This document shows positions 16,358 to 25,648 of a stretch of 64,000 nucleotides of DNA, one piece after another (position 1 is the first letter of the stretch; every line of letters starts with the position of its first letter). The stretch is from Pelosinus fermentans (lineage in GTDB: Bacteria; Bacillota; Negativicutes; DSM-13327): contig DJJR01000016.1 of the NCBI GenBank assembly GCA_002434245.1, positions 24,853 to 88,852 of the forward strand. Reading direction: 5' to 3'. Position numbers and translations under genes: made by a program. The notes under the pieces are model-generated. The model ran no database searches. It had not been told where the DNA came from and saw only the letters and a list, made by a program, of their open reading frames with translations.

Positions 16358-16465
16358 AGATATAAAGTAACATCTTTAGTAGTGTTACAAATGTATTTTT
16401 ATAATAGACAGGGGTTAATGCAGGTATTATAATAAAAAGATCTACAAAAAATGGAGAGTGAAAAA

Positions 16466-16735
16466 ATGAAAGCAGTAATTACAATTGTGGGACAGGATAG
16501 AGTAGGAATTGTAGCAATGGTTAGTGAAATTTTGGCAGTTAACAGTGTAAATATCTTAAATATTAATCAAAATATTTTAGATGGATTTTTTAACATGGTA
16601 ATGATTGTAGATATGGCAAGCAGCAAAGTAAGTCTTAAAGATATGCAGCAGATTTTAAAGGGAAAAGGCGATGAACTTGGCTTGGATATAAAAGCACAGC
16701 ATGAAGACATTTTTCAAATCATGCACCGGATATAA
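16466..16735 (+). CDS. ACT domain protein (UPF0237 family)
   Basis: This 89-residue single ACT domain begins MKAVITIVGQDRVGIVAMVS, the standard first strand-turn-helix of regulatory ACT domains, and matches UPF0237 in length. The family is thought to bind a small ligand and is often encoded with UPF0210, as here (17 nt apart). The ATG at 16466 follows GGAGAGTG and is preferred to an ATG at 16451 that lies before that site. Ligand and target are unknown. Confidence 0.88.
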   Translation: MKAVITIVGQDRVGIVAMVSEILAVNSVNILNINQNILDGFFNMVMIVDMASSKVSLKDMQQILKGKGDELGLDIKAQHEDIFQIMHRI

Positions 16736-16752
16736 AGTAAGGAGGAACGTTG

Positions 16753-18111
16753 ATGTTAACAATTCAGGAAATATTAGAAACAAATCGGATGATTGAGCAA
16801 AACAATTTTGATGTTCGTACCATTACATTAGGCATTAGTTTACGAGATTGCTGTCATTCTGATATAAAAATCTTCTGTCAGAACATTTATGAGAAGATTA
16901 CGCGGGCAGGAGAGCATTTGGTTCGTACGGGGGAAGATATTGAAGCAGAATACGGTATACCTATTATTAATAAACGTATTTCCGTGACGCCCATTGCCAT
17001 AGTTGCTGAGAGTTGTCATGCTGATAGTTATGTTCCTGTGGCTCAGGCTCTAGATGCTGCAGCCAAAACCGTTGGTGTTAACTTTATTGGCGGTTTTTCG
17101 GCTTTAGTTGAAAAAGGATATACAAAAGGGGATCGGATTTTGATCCAATCGATTCCAGAAGCTTTGGCACAAACGGAAAGAGTCTGTTCTTCCATTAATC
17201 TGGCCTCTACCAAGGCAGGAATTAATATGGACTGTGTACGAGAAATGGGGCAAATTATTAAACGAACTGCTGAACTTACTAGTGACCGTGATGCTCTAGG
17301 GTGTGCAAAGTTAGTAGTTTTTGCAAACGTTCCTGAAGACAATCCTTTTATGGCTGGTGCTTTTCATGGCGTAGGAGAAGCGGAAAAGGTAATCAGTGTA
17401 GGAGTCAGTGGTCCTGGTGTGGTAAAACGCGCTTTGGAAGAGGTAAGAGGACAAGATTTTAGCGCTGTTGCAGAAACCATCAAGAAAACTGCCTTTAAAA
17501 TTACGCGAGTAGGACAACTTGTTGCCCAAGAGGCTTCCAGGCGGATGGGTGTGCCTTTTGGTATTATTGATTTGTCATTGGCACCTACACCAGCGGTCGG
17601 TGATAGTGTTGCACATATTCTAGAAGAGATGGGTTTGGAAAGCTGCGGTGCACCTGGTACTACTGCAGCGTTAGCAATATTGAATGATGCAGTGAAAAAG
17701 GGCGGGTTAATGGCTTCATCTCATGTTGGCGGGTTGAGCGGAGCCTTTATTCCTGTAAGCGAAGATGCAGGAATGATTGCAGCAGTAGAACGCGGCAGTT
17801 TGACATTGGAAAAATTAGAAGCGATGACTTGTGTCTGCTCAGTAGGGCTTGATATGATTGCTGTAGCAGGAGACACATCTGCTGCTACGATTTCAGGTAT
17901 TATTGCAGATGAAGCAGCAATTGGCATGATTAATAACAAGACGACAGCGGTACGTATTATCCCTGTGCCAGGTAAAAAAGTTGGTGACAGTGTAGAATTT
18001 GGCGGTCTTTTAGGATATAGTCCGATTATCCCTGTGAACACTTTTAAATCCGATGACTTTATTGCTCGGGGTGGCAGAATTCCTGCGCCGATACGCAGTT
18101 TGACAAATTAG
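16753..18111 (+). CDS. UPF0210 (DUF711, PFL family) protein
   Basis: This 452-residue protein covers the full length of the UPF0210/DUF711 family. Conserved stretches include [16 protein letters not shown] near the N-terminus, [17 protein letters not shown], and a C-terminal region with [14 protein letters not shown]. The fold is related to glycyl-radical (PFL/RNR-like) barrels, but the biochemical function is not established. AAGGAGG lies 8 nt before the ATG at 16753, and a TTG three bases upstream is less likely. It is paired with the ACT gene, so it may be regulated by that partner's ligand. A terminator follows. Confidence 0.9.
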   Translation: MLTIQEILETNRMIEQNNFDVRTITLGISLRDCCHSDIKIFCQNIYEKITRAGEHLVRTGEDIEAEYGIPIINKRISVTPIAIVAESCHADSYVPVAQALDAAAKTVGVNFIGGFSALVEKGYTKGDRILIQSIPEALAQTERVCSSINLASTKAGINMDCVREMGQIIKRTAELTSDRDALGCAKLVVFANVPEDNPFMAGAFHGVGEAEKVISVGVSGPGVVKRALEEVRGQDFSAVAETIKKTAFKITRVGQLVAQEASRRMGVPFGIIDLSLAPTPAVGDSVAHILEEMGLESCGAPGTTAALAILNDAVKKGGLMASSHVGGLSGAFIPVSEDAGMIAAVERGSLTLEKLEAMTCVCSVGLDMIAVAGDTSAATISGIIADEAAIGMINNKTTAVRIIPVPGKKVGDSVEFGGLLGYSPIIPVNTFKSDDFIARGGRIPAPIRSLTN

Positions 18112-18128
18112 TCAGATTGTTTTACATT

Positions 18129-18169
18129 AAAGATAACCCTTTCATTAAGTAAGAAAGGGTTATCTTTTT
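18129..18169. terminator. Terminator after the UPF0210 gene
   Basis: A perfect 15-bp stem (AAAGATAACCCTTTC with GAAAGGGTTATCTTT) has a 9-nt loop and ends in T-rich sequence on the + strand. Confidence 0.92.
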
Positions 18170-18230
18170 GCTTTTTTACAAAAGTAATTATAGTGATATT
18201 TTTATTAGTCTACTTTTTTAGGAGGAATAT

Positions 18231-18863
18231 ATGCGTATTACTAAAGCTGTCAAACAAGAAATGTTATCTATATTAGAAGAACGCTATCAAGGTACTGCCA
18301 CAGCCCTGGATTATTCTTCCCCATTTGAATTATTAATCGCTGTAGTTTTATCCGCTCAATGTACGGATGTACGGGTTAATATTATAACGAAACGTTTGTT
18401 TCCTGAATATAATACGCCCACAAAGATTAAAGAGATGGGGTTGGAAAAGTTAGAAGCATATATTCGGGATTGTGGATTATATCACAGTAAGGCTCGCAAT
18501 ATTATGGCGACTTGTGATATTTTATGCCGAGAATATGATGAAAAGGTTCCAGAAACCTTTGAGGAATTAATTACCCTGCCAGGTGTTGGCAGAAAAACGG
18601 CAAATGTCGTACTAAGTCAATTATTTAACATTCCGGCAATTGCTGTAGATACTCATGTATTTCGAGTGTCCAATCGACTGGGATTAGCTAAAGGAGATAC
18701 CCCTTTAACTGTAGAAGAAGGGCTGATGAAAGCGATACCTCGCAATAAATGGAGTGATGCGCATCATTGGCTGATTTGGCATGGACGAAAAATTTGTAAG
18801 GCGCGGAAACCAGAATGTAATACCTGTCCTTTAGTCGTGTTATGCCCAAGTAAGATTCTCTAA
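18231..18863 (+). CDS. nth: Endonuclease III (DNA glycosylase / AP lyase)
   Basis: This 210-residue base-excision repair enzyme removes oxidised pyrimidines and nicks abasic sites. The helix-hairpin-helix LPGVGRKTANVVL includes the catalytic Lys. The catalytic Asp lies in VDTHVFRVSNRLG. The C-terminal [4Fe-4S] loop has the pattern C-x6-C-x2-C-x5-C (CKARKPECNTCPLVVLC). Length and all key residues match functional Nth. The ATG follows a GGAGGAAT site. Confidence 0.97.
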   Translation: MRITKAVKQEMLSILEERYQGTATALDYSSPFELLIAVVLSAQCTDVRVNIITKRLFPEYNTPTKIKEMGLEKLEAYIRDCGLYHSKARNIMATCDILCREYDEKVPETFEELITLPGVGRKTANVVLSQLFNIPAIAVDTHVFRVSNRLGLAKGDTPLTVEEGLMKAIPRNKWSDAHHWLIWHGRKICKARKPECNTCPLVVLCPSKIL

Positions 18864-18866
18864 AGT

Positions 18867-18894
18867 TTGTGATTTTCTGTAGTGATGATATAAT
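18867..18894 (+). promoter_or_regulatory. SigA-type promoter before the cyclophilin gene
   Basis: TTGTGA (18867-18872), a 16-nt spacer and TATAAT (18889-18894) lie just after nth, about 30 nt upstream of the lipoprotein cyclophilin start. The -35 matches four of six consensus bases. Confidence 0.5.
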
Positions 18895-18926
18895 AAGAAG
18901 GTAATTTAAACTTCGGGAGGAATATC

Positions 18927-19532
18927 ATGTCAAAGAAGATTGTAAGTATGCTGCTTGTTTTATTTGTACAAGTATTTTTGATTGCCGGGTGTTCTGGTAA
19001 TACTGGCAATACAGCTAGTCAGGCAGCTCCAGAGAGCACACCGAAACAAACAACGACTGCAAAAAAGAATAGTATAGCCAAATTTGAGACTTCAAAAGGT
19101 GACTTTAAAATAGAATTATTTGAAGATAAAGCACCTGTCACGACTAAGAATTTTATTGATCTGGTAAATAAAAAGTTCTATGATGGATTGATCTTTCATC
19201 GGGTTATCGATGGATTTATGATTCAAGGCGGTGATCCTAAAGGAAACGGCACAGGGGGACCTGGGTATACGATTAAAGATGAGTTTCACCCCGACTTAAA
19301 GCATGACAGTGCTGGCGTCCTTTCGATGGCCAATGCAGGACCGAATACAGGTGGATCACAGTTTTTCATTACATTAGCACCTACATCTTGGTTAGATAAA
19401 AAACACGCGGTTTTTGGTAAAGTTACGACTGGTTTAGAGGTTGTCCAAGCAATTGGCAAAGTTAAAGTCGGGGCGAACGACAAGCCGGCAGAAGATGTTA
19501 TAATCAAAAAAATTACCATTGAGCAGCCGTAA
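18927..19532 (+). CDS. Lipoprotein cyclophilin-type peptidyl-prolyl isomerase
   Basis: This 201-residue protein has an N-terminal lipoprotein signal ending LIAGCSG, where Cys22 would be lipidated, then a Ser/Thr/Gln-rich linker to about residue 50. The cyclophilin domain follows, with [19 protein letters not shown] (catalytic Arg in the FHRV segment) and GGSQFFI. It isomerises prolyl bonds and probably helps fold exported proteins on the outer face of the inner membrane. A good GGGAGGAAT ribosome site precedes the ATG. Confidence 0.95.
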   Translation: MSKKIVSMLLVLFVQVFLIAGCSGNTGNTASQAAPESTPKQTTTAKKNSIAKFETSKGDFKIELFEDKAPVTTKNFIDLVNKKFYDGLIFHRVIDGFMIQGGDPKGNGTGGPGYTIKDEFHPDLKHDSAGVLSMANAGPNTGGSQFFITLAPTSWLDKKHAVFGKVTTGLEVVQAIGKVKVGANDKPAEDVIIKKITIEQP

Positions 19533-19542
19533 TGGAATAAAC

Positions 19543-19794
19543 ATGCCATATACATATATTGTTCAATGTGCTGATGGTACTTTATATACTGGTTGGACAG
19601 TGGATTTGGAGAAACGGCTTGCTGCCCACAATGAGGGAATTGGTGCTAAATATACCAGCAGCCGTGTACCGGTAACCCTTGTGTATTGGGAATCCCAAGA
19701 AAATCAAAGTGCTGCACAAAAACGTGAAGCAAGAATAAAAAAAATGCCTCGATGTAAAAAGTTGGATTTAATTCGTGAATTTGTCAATCGTTAG
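19543..19794 (+). CDS. GIY-YIG nuclease-like protein (UPF0213/YhbQ family)
   Basis: This is an 83-residue stand-alone GIY-YIG domain. The paired motif appears as YTYIVQCADGTLYTGWT, with the second tyrosine in LYTGWT, followed by the conserved Arg/His helix (EKRLAAHNEG) and a Lys-rich C-terminus. YhbQ-like proteins are small putative DNA endonucleases or repair factors. The ATG at 19543 lies 10 nt after the cyclophilin stop, so the two are probably co-transcribed. The ribosome site is weak. Confidence 0.9.
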   Translation: MPYTYIVQCADGTLYTGWTVDLEKRLAAHNEGIGAKYTSSRVPVTLVYWESQENQSAAQKREARIKKMPRCKKLDLIREFVNR

Positions 19795-19821
19795 CCGATG
19801 AGAAAACTATGAATGACAAGG

Positions 19822-19860
19822 ACGCAAAGGTATGTAAACATTGCATGCCGTTGCGTTTTT
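19822..19860 (+). terminator. Terminator after the GIY-YIG gene
   Basis: ACGCAA and GGTATG pair with CATGCC and TTGCGT, with a one-base bulge, then a T5 run. Confidence 0.75.
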
Positions 19861-19967
19861 GTGGTTGAAGGGATTATCGATTTTGACACATTAGGTTTTA
19901 CAAGCTACAATAATAAAACATATCGAAAAAAGTTAAAAGAAAAATTTAAACAATGCAGGTGAATAGA

Positions 19968-21524
19968 TTGAGCGTATTAACAGTAGAAAATGTAACCCAT
20001 GGCTTTGGCGGCAGACAAATACTAGAAAATGCATCTTTTCGATTATTAAAAGGAGAACATGTTGGTCTAATTGGAGCAAATGGTGAAGGAAAATCGACCT
20101 TTTTAAATATTATTACAGGGCAATTAATGCCTGATGAAGGTAAGGTAGAATGGTCCAATCGAGTAACAGTCGGTTATTTAGATCAGCACACAGTATTGAG
20201 CAAAGGAAAAACTATCCGGGAAGCACTGCGGGAAGCTTTTCAAGGCATGTTTGATCTGGAAGCTGAAATGCTGGCGATTTATGATACCATGGGGGATGCA
20301 TCACCTGCAGAGCTAGATAAAATGATGGAAGATGTAGGCGAGATTCAGACCATTTTAGAGACAAACGGTTTTTACATGATTGATGCCAAAATCCTTGAAG
20401 TAGCTAATGGTTTAGGATTGGCTGAAATCGGTCTTGATAGGGATGTCGCTGATTTAAGTGGCGGGCAAAGAACAAAGGTATTATTAACTAAACTATTATT
20501 GCAGAATCCAACTATTTTACTCTTAGATGAGCCTACGAACTATTTGGATGTAGAGCATATTGAATGGTTAAAGCGGTATTTAAAAGAATATGAGAATAGC
20601 TTTATCTTAGTCTCTCATGATATTCCTTTCTTAAATGAGGTTGTAAATGTCATTTATCATGTGGAAAATACGATATTGACACGCTATACGGGAGATTATG
20701 AGCAATTTCAGCAACTATACAATATACGTAAAGGGCAAGAGTCAAAAGCTTATGAACGGCAGCAGCAAGAAATTGATCGATTAGAAGACTTTATTTCCCG
20801 TAATAAAGCTCGTATCTCTACTACTGGACGGGCAAAAAGTCGTCAGAAGCAATTAGATAAAATGGAAGTATTGGAAAAGCCGCGGGAGAAACCAAAAGCA
20901 ACCTTTCGTTTTAAAGAAGCAAGAACGCCAAGCCGCATGATTGTTGAGGCTGAGGATTTAGTATTGGGCTATGATGAACCGTTAACGAGACCTGTTACAT
21001 TTCAATTAGAGCGGGGCCAGAAGGTAGCCATTCGTGGTGTCAATGGCTTAGGAAAAACTACGCTTTTAAAAACGATCTTAGGGAAAATTCAGCCAGTCGC
21101 AGGCAAGGTGGAACTTGGTGATAATCTGTACCCAAGTTATTTTGAACAAGAATCCAATCGACATAATAACAATACCGCCATGGAAGAAGTATGGCAGGAA
21201 TATCCTGGTCTAAGCCACTTTGAAGTACGTCAGGCATTAGCTCGTTGTGGATTGACAAATGATCATATCACCAGCCAGATGATGGTATTAAGCGGTGGTG
21301 AAAATGCGAAAGTACGATTATGTAAATTAATGCTGACAGAGGCAAACTGGCTCGTATTAGATGAACCTACCAATCACTTGGATGTAGATGCCAAAGCAGA
21401 GCTGAAAAAAGCTCTCGCTGAATTTAAAGGAACGGTTCTTTTGGTATCTCATGAACCAGACTTCTATGAAGATTGGGTAACACATATCTGGAACGTCGAA
21501 GATTGGACAACAAAAGTTATATAA
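19968..21524 (+). CDS. ABC-F family ATPase (translation factor type)
   Basis: This protein of about 518 residues has two ABC ATPase cassettes in one chain and no membrane domain, as in ABC-F factors that act on the ribosome E site. First cassette: Walker A GANGEGKST, signature LSGGQRTK, Walker B ILLLDEPTNYLD. Second: Walker A GVNGLGKTT, signature LSGGENAKV, Walker B WLVLDEPTNHLD. The charged helical linker lies between them (residues ~240-320). I prefer TTG at 19968, which follows AGGTGA and gives the common family start SVLTVENVTH. ATG at 19953 has no ribosome site. Confidence 0.92.
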   Translation: MSVLTVENVTHGFGGRQILENASFRLLKGEHVGLIGANGEGKSTFLNIITGQLMPDEGKVEWSNRVTVGYLDQHTVLSKGKTIREALREAFQGMFDLEAEMLAIYDTMGDASPAELDKMMEDVGEIQTILETNGFYMIDAKILEVANGLGLAEIGLDRDVADLSGGQRTKVLLTKLLLQNPTILLLDEPTNYLDVEHIEWLKRYLKEYENSFILVSHDIPFLNEVVNVIYHVENTILTRYTGDYEQFQQLYNIRKGQESKAYERQQQEIDRLEDFISRNKARISTTGRAKSRQKQLDKMEVLEKPREKPKATFRFKEARTPSRMIVEAEDLVLGYDEPLTRPVTFQLERGQKVAIRGVNGLGKTTLLKTILGKIQPVAGKVELGDNLYPSYFEQESNRHNNNTAMEEVWQEYPGLSHFEVRQALARCGLTNDHITSQMMVLSGGENAKVRLCKLMLTEANWLVLDEPTNHLDVDAKAELKKALAEFKGTVLLVSHEPDFYEDWVTHIWNVEDWTTKVI

Positions 21525-21529
21525 TGCAT

Positions 21530-21567
21530 AACAAAAATCGCTTTTGCTGTGAGGAGCGATTTTTGTT
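21530..21567. terminator. Terminator after the ABC-F gene
   Basis: AACAAAAATCGC (21530-21541) pairs perfectly with GCGATTTTTGTT (21556-21567). The T-run lies inside the 3' arm. Confidence 0.8.
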
Positions 21568-21733
21568 ATGTTTAGAAAGATAATATATGGTTTACGAAAG
21601 CAATAAACTGGGAAGATTCGAAAAAATACAAAGAGCAGGTCGGATTTTATGGTTATTTCATATTCTCTTCGTAACCTTCGCGTCTTCGCGGTTCAAAATG
21701 TTTTATTTTTTTAGACACCAAATCACTTTTTTA

Positions 21734-22405
21734 TTAAAATAAAGTGATTTCTTCCCCGGGATTTATGATATGTACAGGAATATTAAAACGCTCTTCCACG
21801 TCTTTTTTGTAGGCTGATGGATCCTGAGCAATGAGAGGCCAAGTGTTATAGTGCATAGGTATGACATTGCAAGGCTTTAATAAATTAGCGGCTTCGGCAG
21901 CATCTGATGGCCCCATGGTGTAATTGTCACCAATTGGCAGAAAGGCATAATCAATTTTTTCTAAACGCCCCAGTAGTGCCATGTCGCCAAAGATACCTGT
22001 ATCACCAGCAAAATAGATTGTCTTACCGAAAAAGTTGACAATAAAGCCACAGGCATGACCTCCTGGTATACCTGAGCCGTGGAAGGCAAGGGTGATTCGC
22101 ACATAACCGAAATTAAAGGAATGTTTGCCGCCAATATGCATGGCATGAGTAGTACAGCCTTGTTCATTGCAAAACTTAGCGATCTCAGCCGTGGCAATGA
22201 CAGTTGCACCTGTGCGTTGGGCAATAGAGACAGTATCACCTAAATGATCATCGTGACCGTGGGAAGTTAGAATATAGTTGCAGTTTATTTCTTCTGGTGA
22301 TAGAGTTGCCTTTGGATTACCGGTAAAAAAGGGATCAAATACAATAGAAATTTGATTGTAGGTAAGCTGAAAGCAAGCGTGACCGTGAAATTTTAATGTA
22401 ATCAT
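21734..22405 (-). CDS. UPF0173 metal-dependent hydrolase (metallo-beta-lactamase fold)
   Basis: This 223-residue protein belongs to the UPF0173 branch of the metallo-beta-lactamase superfamily. Metal ligands are visible as HGHACFQL at the N-terminus, TSHGHDDHLGD, a later His in LAFHGSGIPGGHACG, FAGDTGIF, and a terminal PMHYNTWP. The family is a probable cytoplasmic hydrolase with no established substrate. AGGAGG precedes the ATG on the minus strand. It is transcribed convergently with the ABC-F gene. Confidence 0.93.
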   Translation of the reverse strand: MITLKFHGHACFQLTYNQISIVFDPFFTGNPKATLSPEEINCNYILTSHGHDDHLGDTVSIAQRTGATVIATAEIAKFCNEQGCTTHAMHIGGKHSFNFGYVRITLAFHGSGIPGGHACGFIVNFFGKTIYFAGDTGIFGDMALLGRLEKIDYAFLPIGDNYTMGPSDAAEAANLLKPCNVIPMHYNTWPLIAQDPSAYKKDVEERFNIPVHIINPGEEITLF

Positions 22406-22574
22406 AGTAGCCTCCTGTTATTTTCTCTTATTGATAGTATACAAGGAACTTTCCAGGGAAATCAATATGAAGGTTTAATATATTAAAAATTACTGAATAG
22501 GGATGCAATTGCAGGATTTTGGCAGTATTTAACGAAATATGTGAGTAATTGGAAAGAAACGGGGGAATGCCTAA

Positions 22575-23243
22575 GTGGGAGTTATGGCAAGAGGATTATT
22601 ATTAGGTCTTTTATTTTCCATAATGCCGTTATTTGTATATGCTGCTGACACTCAATTCAAAGAAGGTGACCAAGGGAGTGAAATTGCAGCAATACAAATG
22701 AAGCTAAAGGAAAAAGGCTATAAAATTACCAGGATTAATGGCAAATTTACAGCGGAAACAACGAAGGCTGTTCGCAGTTTTCAAAAGCGGCAAAAGCTCA
22801 AATCTGACGGGATTGTTGAGAATAGAACCTATTATATATTAATGGGAAAAAATTTAGAAATAGGTAATGAAAAGATACAGAATAAGGCAAAACAAATAAC
22901 AGATACAGCTAAAACCTATGTAGGGGTACCTTATAAGTTTGGGGGTACTAATCCCAAAGGATTTGATTGTTCTGGTTTTGTTCAATATGTATTTAATCAA
23001 AGCAAAATATCCTTGCCGCGGGCTGCGGATGCTCAGTATAAGGCGGGGAAAGCAATCAAGCAAAAAGAGCTTAAGCAAGGGGATTTAGTTTTTTTTAGTA
23101 CCTATGAAAAAGGCGCTTCCCATTGTGGCATTTATGTAGAGCAGGGTAAATTTATTCATGCATCCAGCCATGGTGTCATGATCAGTCACTTGGACGAAAG
23201 TTACTGGAAGATGCGGTATCTTGGTGCGAGGCGAATGATTTGA
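22575..23243 (+). CDS. Secreted NlpC/P60 hydrolase with peptidoglycan-binding domain
   Basis: This 222-residue exported enzyme has a signal peptide ending near FVYAADT (residue ~23), a PG_binding_1 domain at residues ~30-85 (QMKLKEKGYKITRINGKFTA) and an NlpC/P60 domain from ~105. The catalytic Cys is in FDCSGFVQYVF and the His in SHCGIYVEQGKFIHAS. It cuts peptide bonds in peptidoglycan stems during wall turnover. The start is GTG at 22575, 9 nt after GGGGGA. The ATG at 22584 would be too far from that site. Confidence 0.92.
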   Translation: MGVMARGLLLGLLFSIMPLFVYAADTQFKEGDQGSEIAAIQMKLKEKGYKITRINGKFTAETTKAVRSFQKRQKLKSDGIVENRTYYILMGKNLEIGNEKIQNKAKQITDTAKTYVGVPYKFGGTNPKGFDCSGFVQYVFNQSKISLPRAADAQYKAGKAIKQKELKQGDLVFFSTYEKGASHCGIYVEQGKFIHASSHGVMISHLDESYWKMRYLGARRMI

Positions 23244-23276
23244 TAATAAACAATAAATAAAAATGTCCTTGAATGC

Positions 23277-23305
23277 TTGACAGTAGTGTAAAGTTTTGTT
23301 ATATT
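23277..23305 (+). promoter_or_regulatory. SigA promoter of the aroF-tyrA leader
   Basis: TTGACA (23277-23282), a 17-nt spacer and TATATT (23300-23305). This is a near-consensus promoter placed directly upstream of the T-box leader. Confidence 0.85.
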
Positions 23306-23319
23306 ATCATTAAATCAAA

Positions 23320-23597
23320 TAAAGAGTTGTAAATATGATGAATAGGATAAGTAAATCGGCAGCATTTTCAGAGAGCCAGGGGGCGGTGTGACCTGGTAAA
23401 TGTACTGATTGAAATACACCTAGGAGTAGCAGGTTGAAAGGTAACAAGTAGACCGTGCCGGAATGCCACCGTTATTAAAGGCTAGAGTATCGGGTTAACT
23501 GCCTCGTACTCGAAATGTAATCGGCTTGCAATGCAAGCAGGGTGGTACAACGAGTAATAACATCTCGTCCCTGTATAGGGGATGAGGTGTTTTTTTA
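23320..23597 (+). promoter_or_regulatory. T-box riboswitch, tyrosine specifier (UAC)
   Basis: The leader contains the AGAGAG element of stem I. The specifier stretch GAAATACACC has TAC at 23415-23417, aligned to the position where B. subtilis glyQS carries GGC (GAAAGGCA). The T-box AGGGTGGTACAACG is at 23539-23552, and a terminator stem at 23561-23588 is followed by T7. The T-box bulge TGGT would pair with a tRNA ending ACCA, consistent with the A discriminator of tRNA-Tyr. Uncharged tRNA-Tyr would favour antitermination and turn on aroF-tyrA. With the promoter this fills the gap 23244-23710. Confidence 0.9.
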
Positions 23598-23710
23598 TTT
23601 ATATAAATAAGGAAGTGGTTAAGCTAATTTATATAAACAAATTTCAATCTGCTATTTATTAAATTGGTGTTTTAAATTTTAAAATAAAAAATGTAGAGGA
23701 GATACAGATT

Positions 23711-24727
23711 ATGATTATTGTAATGGGACCAGAAGCAACACAAGAGCAAGTACATGTAATAATGAATAAGTTAACGGCTTTAGGTTTAAAGGTGCATTTG
23801 TCAGAAGGGGCGACTCGTACGATCATTGGAATTATTGGTAATAAACAGTTGATTGCTCAATTACCGATAGAGGCGATGGATGGTGTAGAAAAAACAGTAT
23901 CTGTAACTGTTGATTACAAATTAGTTAGTCGTGAATTTAAGCAGGATGATACGATTGTGGACGTTGGCGGTATTTTAATTGGTGGGAATCATTTGGCAGT
24001 TATGGCCGGACCCTGTGCAGTTGAAAGCCGGGAACAGCTATTGCAGTCCGCCTTTATTGTCAAAGAAGCAGGTGCACAATTTTTACGTGGAGGAGCCTAT
24101 AAACCCCGAACCTCTCCTTATGCTTTTCAAGGATTAGAGGAAAAGGGACTGGAAATGCTGGCGGAAGCAAGAGCGAAAACGGGACTGAAAATAGTGACTG
24201 AAGTTGTGGATGTTGAATCAGTACCTGTGGTCAGTTCTTATGCTGATATGCTGCAAATCGGCTCACGCAATATGCAAAATTTCCAGTTGCTCAAAACAGT
24301 AGGAAAAACCAATAAGCCTGTATTATTAAAGCGTGGCTTATCAGCAACTATTAATGAATGGTTGAATGCCGCGGAATATATTATGAGTGAAGGAAATTAC
24401 AATGTAGTATTGTGCGAACGCGGTATTCGAACCTATGAAGAATACACGCGAAATACATTGGACTTAAGTGCAGTGGCTGCAGTGAAAAATATTAGTCATC
24501 TACCGATTATCGTAGATCCTAGTCATGGTACAGGTCGCTGGAAATTAGTGCGTCCTATGGCCAGAGCTGGTATCGCTGCTGGTGCTGATGGACTTATGAT
24601 TGAGGTTCACCCAAATCCTGCGGAAGCTTTATCCGATGGCAAGCAATCTTTAACTCCGGAGAATTTTGAACTGACGATGCAAGAAGTAAAAACAATTGCC
24701 AAGGTCATGGGGAAGGATATGGCATGA
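23711..24727 (+). CDS. aroF: 3-deoxy-7-phosphoheptulonate (DAHP) synthase
   Basis: This 338-residue type I-beta DAHP synthase joins PEP and erythrose-4-phosphate in the first step of the shikimate pathway. Residues 1-~70 form a ferredoxin-like regulatory domain of the T. maritima type, usually used for Tyr/Phe feedback. The barrel begins at MAGPCAVES and includes [28 protein letters not shown] and VDPSHGTGR. It lies behind the Tyr T-box and overlaps tyrA by 4 nt (ATGA), so it is dedicated to tyrosine supply. Confidence 0.96.
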   Translation: MIIVMGPEATQEQVHVIMNKLTALGLKVHLSEGATRTIIGIIGNKQLIAQLPIEAMDGVEKTVSVTVDYKLVSREFKQDDTIVDVGGILIGGNHLAVMAGPCAVESREQLLQSAFIVKEAGAQFLRGGAYKPRTSPYAFQGLEEKGLEMLAEARAKTGLKIVTEVVDVESVPVVSSYADMLQIGSRNMQNFQLLKTVGKTNKPVLLKRGLSATINEWLNAAEYIMSEGNYNVVLCERGIRTYEEYTRNTLDLSAVAAVKNISHLPIIVDPSHGTGRWKLVRPMARAGIAAGADGLMIEVHPNPAEALSDGKQSLTPENFELTMQEVKTIAKVMGKDMA

Positions 24728-25605
24728 AGGTGAAGCATATTACAATCATTGGTTTAGGGCTGATTGGTGGCTCTCTTGGTTTAGCATTGAAAAAGCAGTG
24801 TGGAGAAACGTTAAAAGTAACAGGGGTTGATCATGATCAGGAAACGCTAGAACTTGCTGTGCAGCGTGGTGCTGTAGATTATAGTACGAATGATTGGAAA
24901 AGGGGCGTAGAACAAGCTGATATTATCTTCTTATGTACTCCTGTACTTCAAATCATACAAATTGTAGAACAAATTTTGCCCTATGTAAAAGTTGGCGGCA
25001 TTTTAACAGATGTAGGCAGTACGAAAGGGTTCCTAGCAGAAAAACTGCTGTACATGATGCCTTCTGGTGTTCATTATGTAAGTGGGCATCCTATGACGGG
25101 GGTCGAGAGAAGTGGTATTATGGCAGCGGATCGAGAATTATTTAAAGATAAATGGTATATTCTAATTCCAGAAGCATCTACCTCTCCTGAAGCTGTTGAA
25201 ATCATCTCTCAGACACTTACTTTGACTGGAGCTAGAATTACTACAATGGATTTATACGATCATGATCAATGTGCGGCAATCATTAGCCATATTCCACATG
25301 TAGTAGCTGCTGCTCTTGTGAACCTCTTAGGCAAATATCCAGCTTTGGAGGAAAGTTTTAAATTAGTAGGTGGCGGGTTTCGTGATACTACCCGTATTGC
25401 TTCTTCTAATGCCGATATGTGGGCAGATATCTGTTTGACAAATTCTCAGCCTATTACCCAAAGCCTATTGCAGGTAAAAGAGTTGCTGGATGAAATGATT
25501 CAAGCTGTAGAAAAAGCTGATCGTCCAGCCATACATCATTTTTTCAAGAGAGCAAAAGTTCGAAGGGATATTTTAATAGAAGAAACAGACTCCCACGTCG
25601 TCTAA
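24724..25605 (+). CDS. tyrA: Prephenate dehydrogenase
   Basis: This 293-residue enzyme converts prephenate to 4-hydroxyphenylpyruvate with NAD(P)+, the committed step to tyrosine. The Rossmann motif is [13 protein letters not shown]. The catalytic region shows [12 protein letters not shown] and an H in [12 protein letters not shown]. It ends without the C-terminal ACT domain found in the longer B. subtilis enzyme, so feedback control may rest on AroF and on the T-box. It is translationally coupled to aroF. Its last codons lie within the terminator stem. Confidence 0.95.
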   Translation: MKVKHITIIGLGLIGGSLGLALKKQCGETLKVTGVDHDQETLELAVQRGAVDYSTNDWKRGVEQADIIFLCTPVLQIIQIVEQILPYVKVGGILTDVGSTKGFLAEKLLYMMPSGVHYVSGHPMTGVERSGIMAADRELFKDKWYILIPEASTSPEAVEIISQTLTLTGARITTMDLYDHDQCAAIISHIPHVVAAALVNLLGKYPALEESFKLVGGGFRDTTRIASSNADMWADICLTNSQPITQSLLQVKELLDEMIQAVEKADRPAIHHFFKRAKVRRDILIEETDSHVV

Positions 25606-25629
25606 GAGGCGTGGGAGCCTGTTTTTTTA
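25585..25629. terminator. Terminator at the end of aroF-tyrA
   Basis: ACAGACTCCCACG pairs with CGTGGGAGCCTGT (one mismatch) and is followed by T7 on the + strand. The stem overlaps the tyrA stop codon. It also faces the convergent SGNH hydrolase gene. Confidence 0.9.
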
Positions 25630-25648
25630 GTAGGCAGTAGTTTTTAAA

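Noticed and set aside
1284..16465. Phage attachment-site direct repeats flanking the tail module
   Set aside because: No matching direct repeats were found on the two sides by eye, and no tRNA gene or integrase is present.
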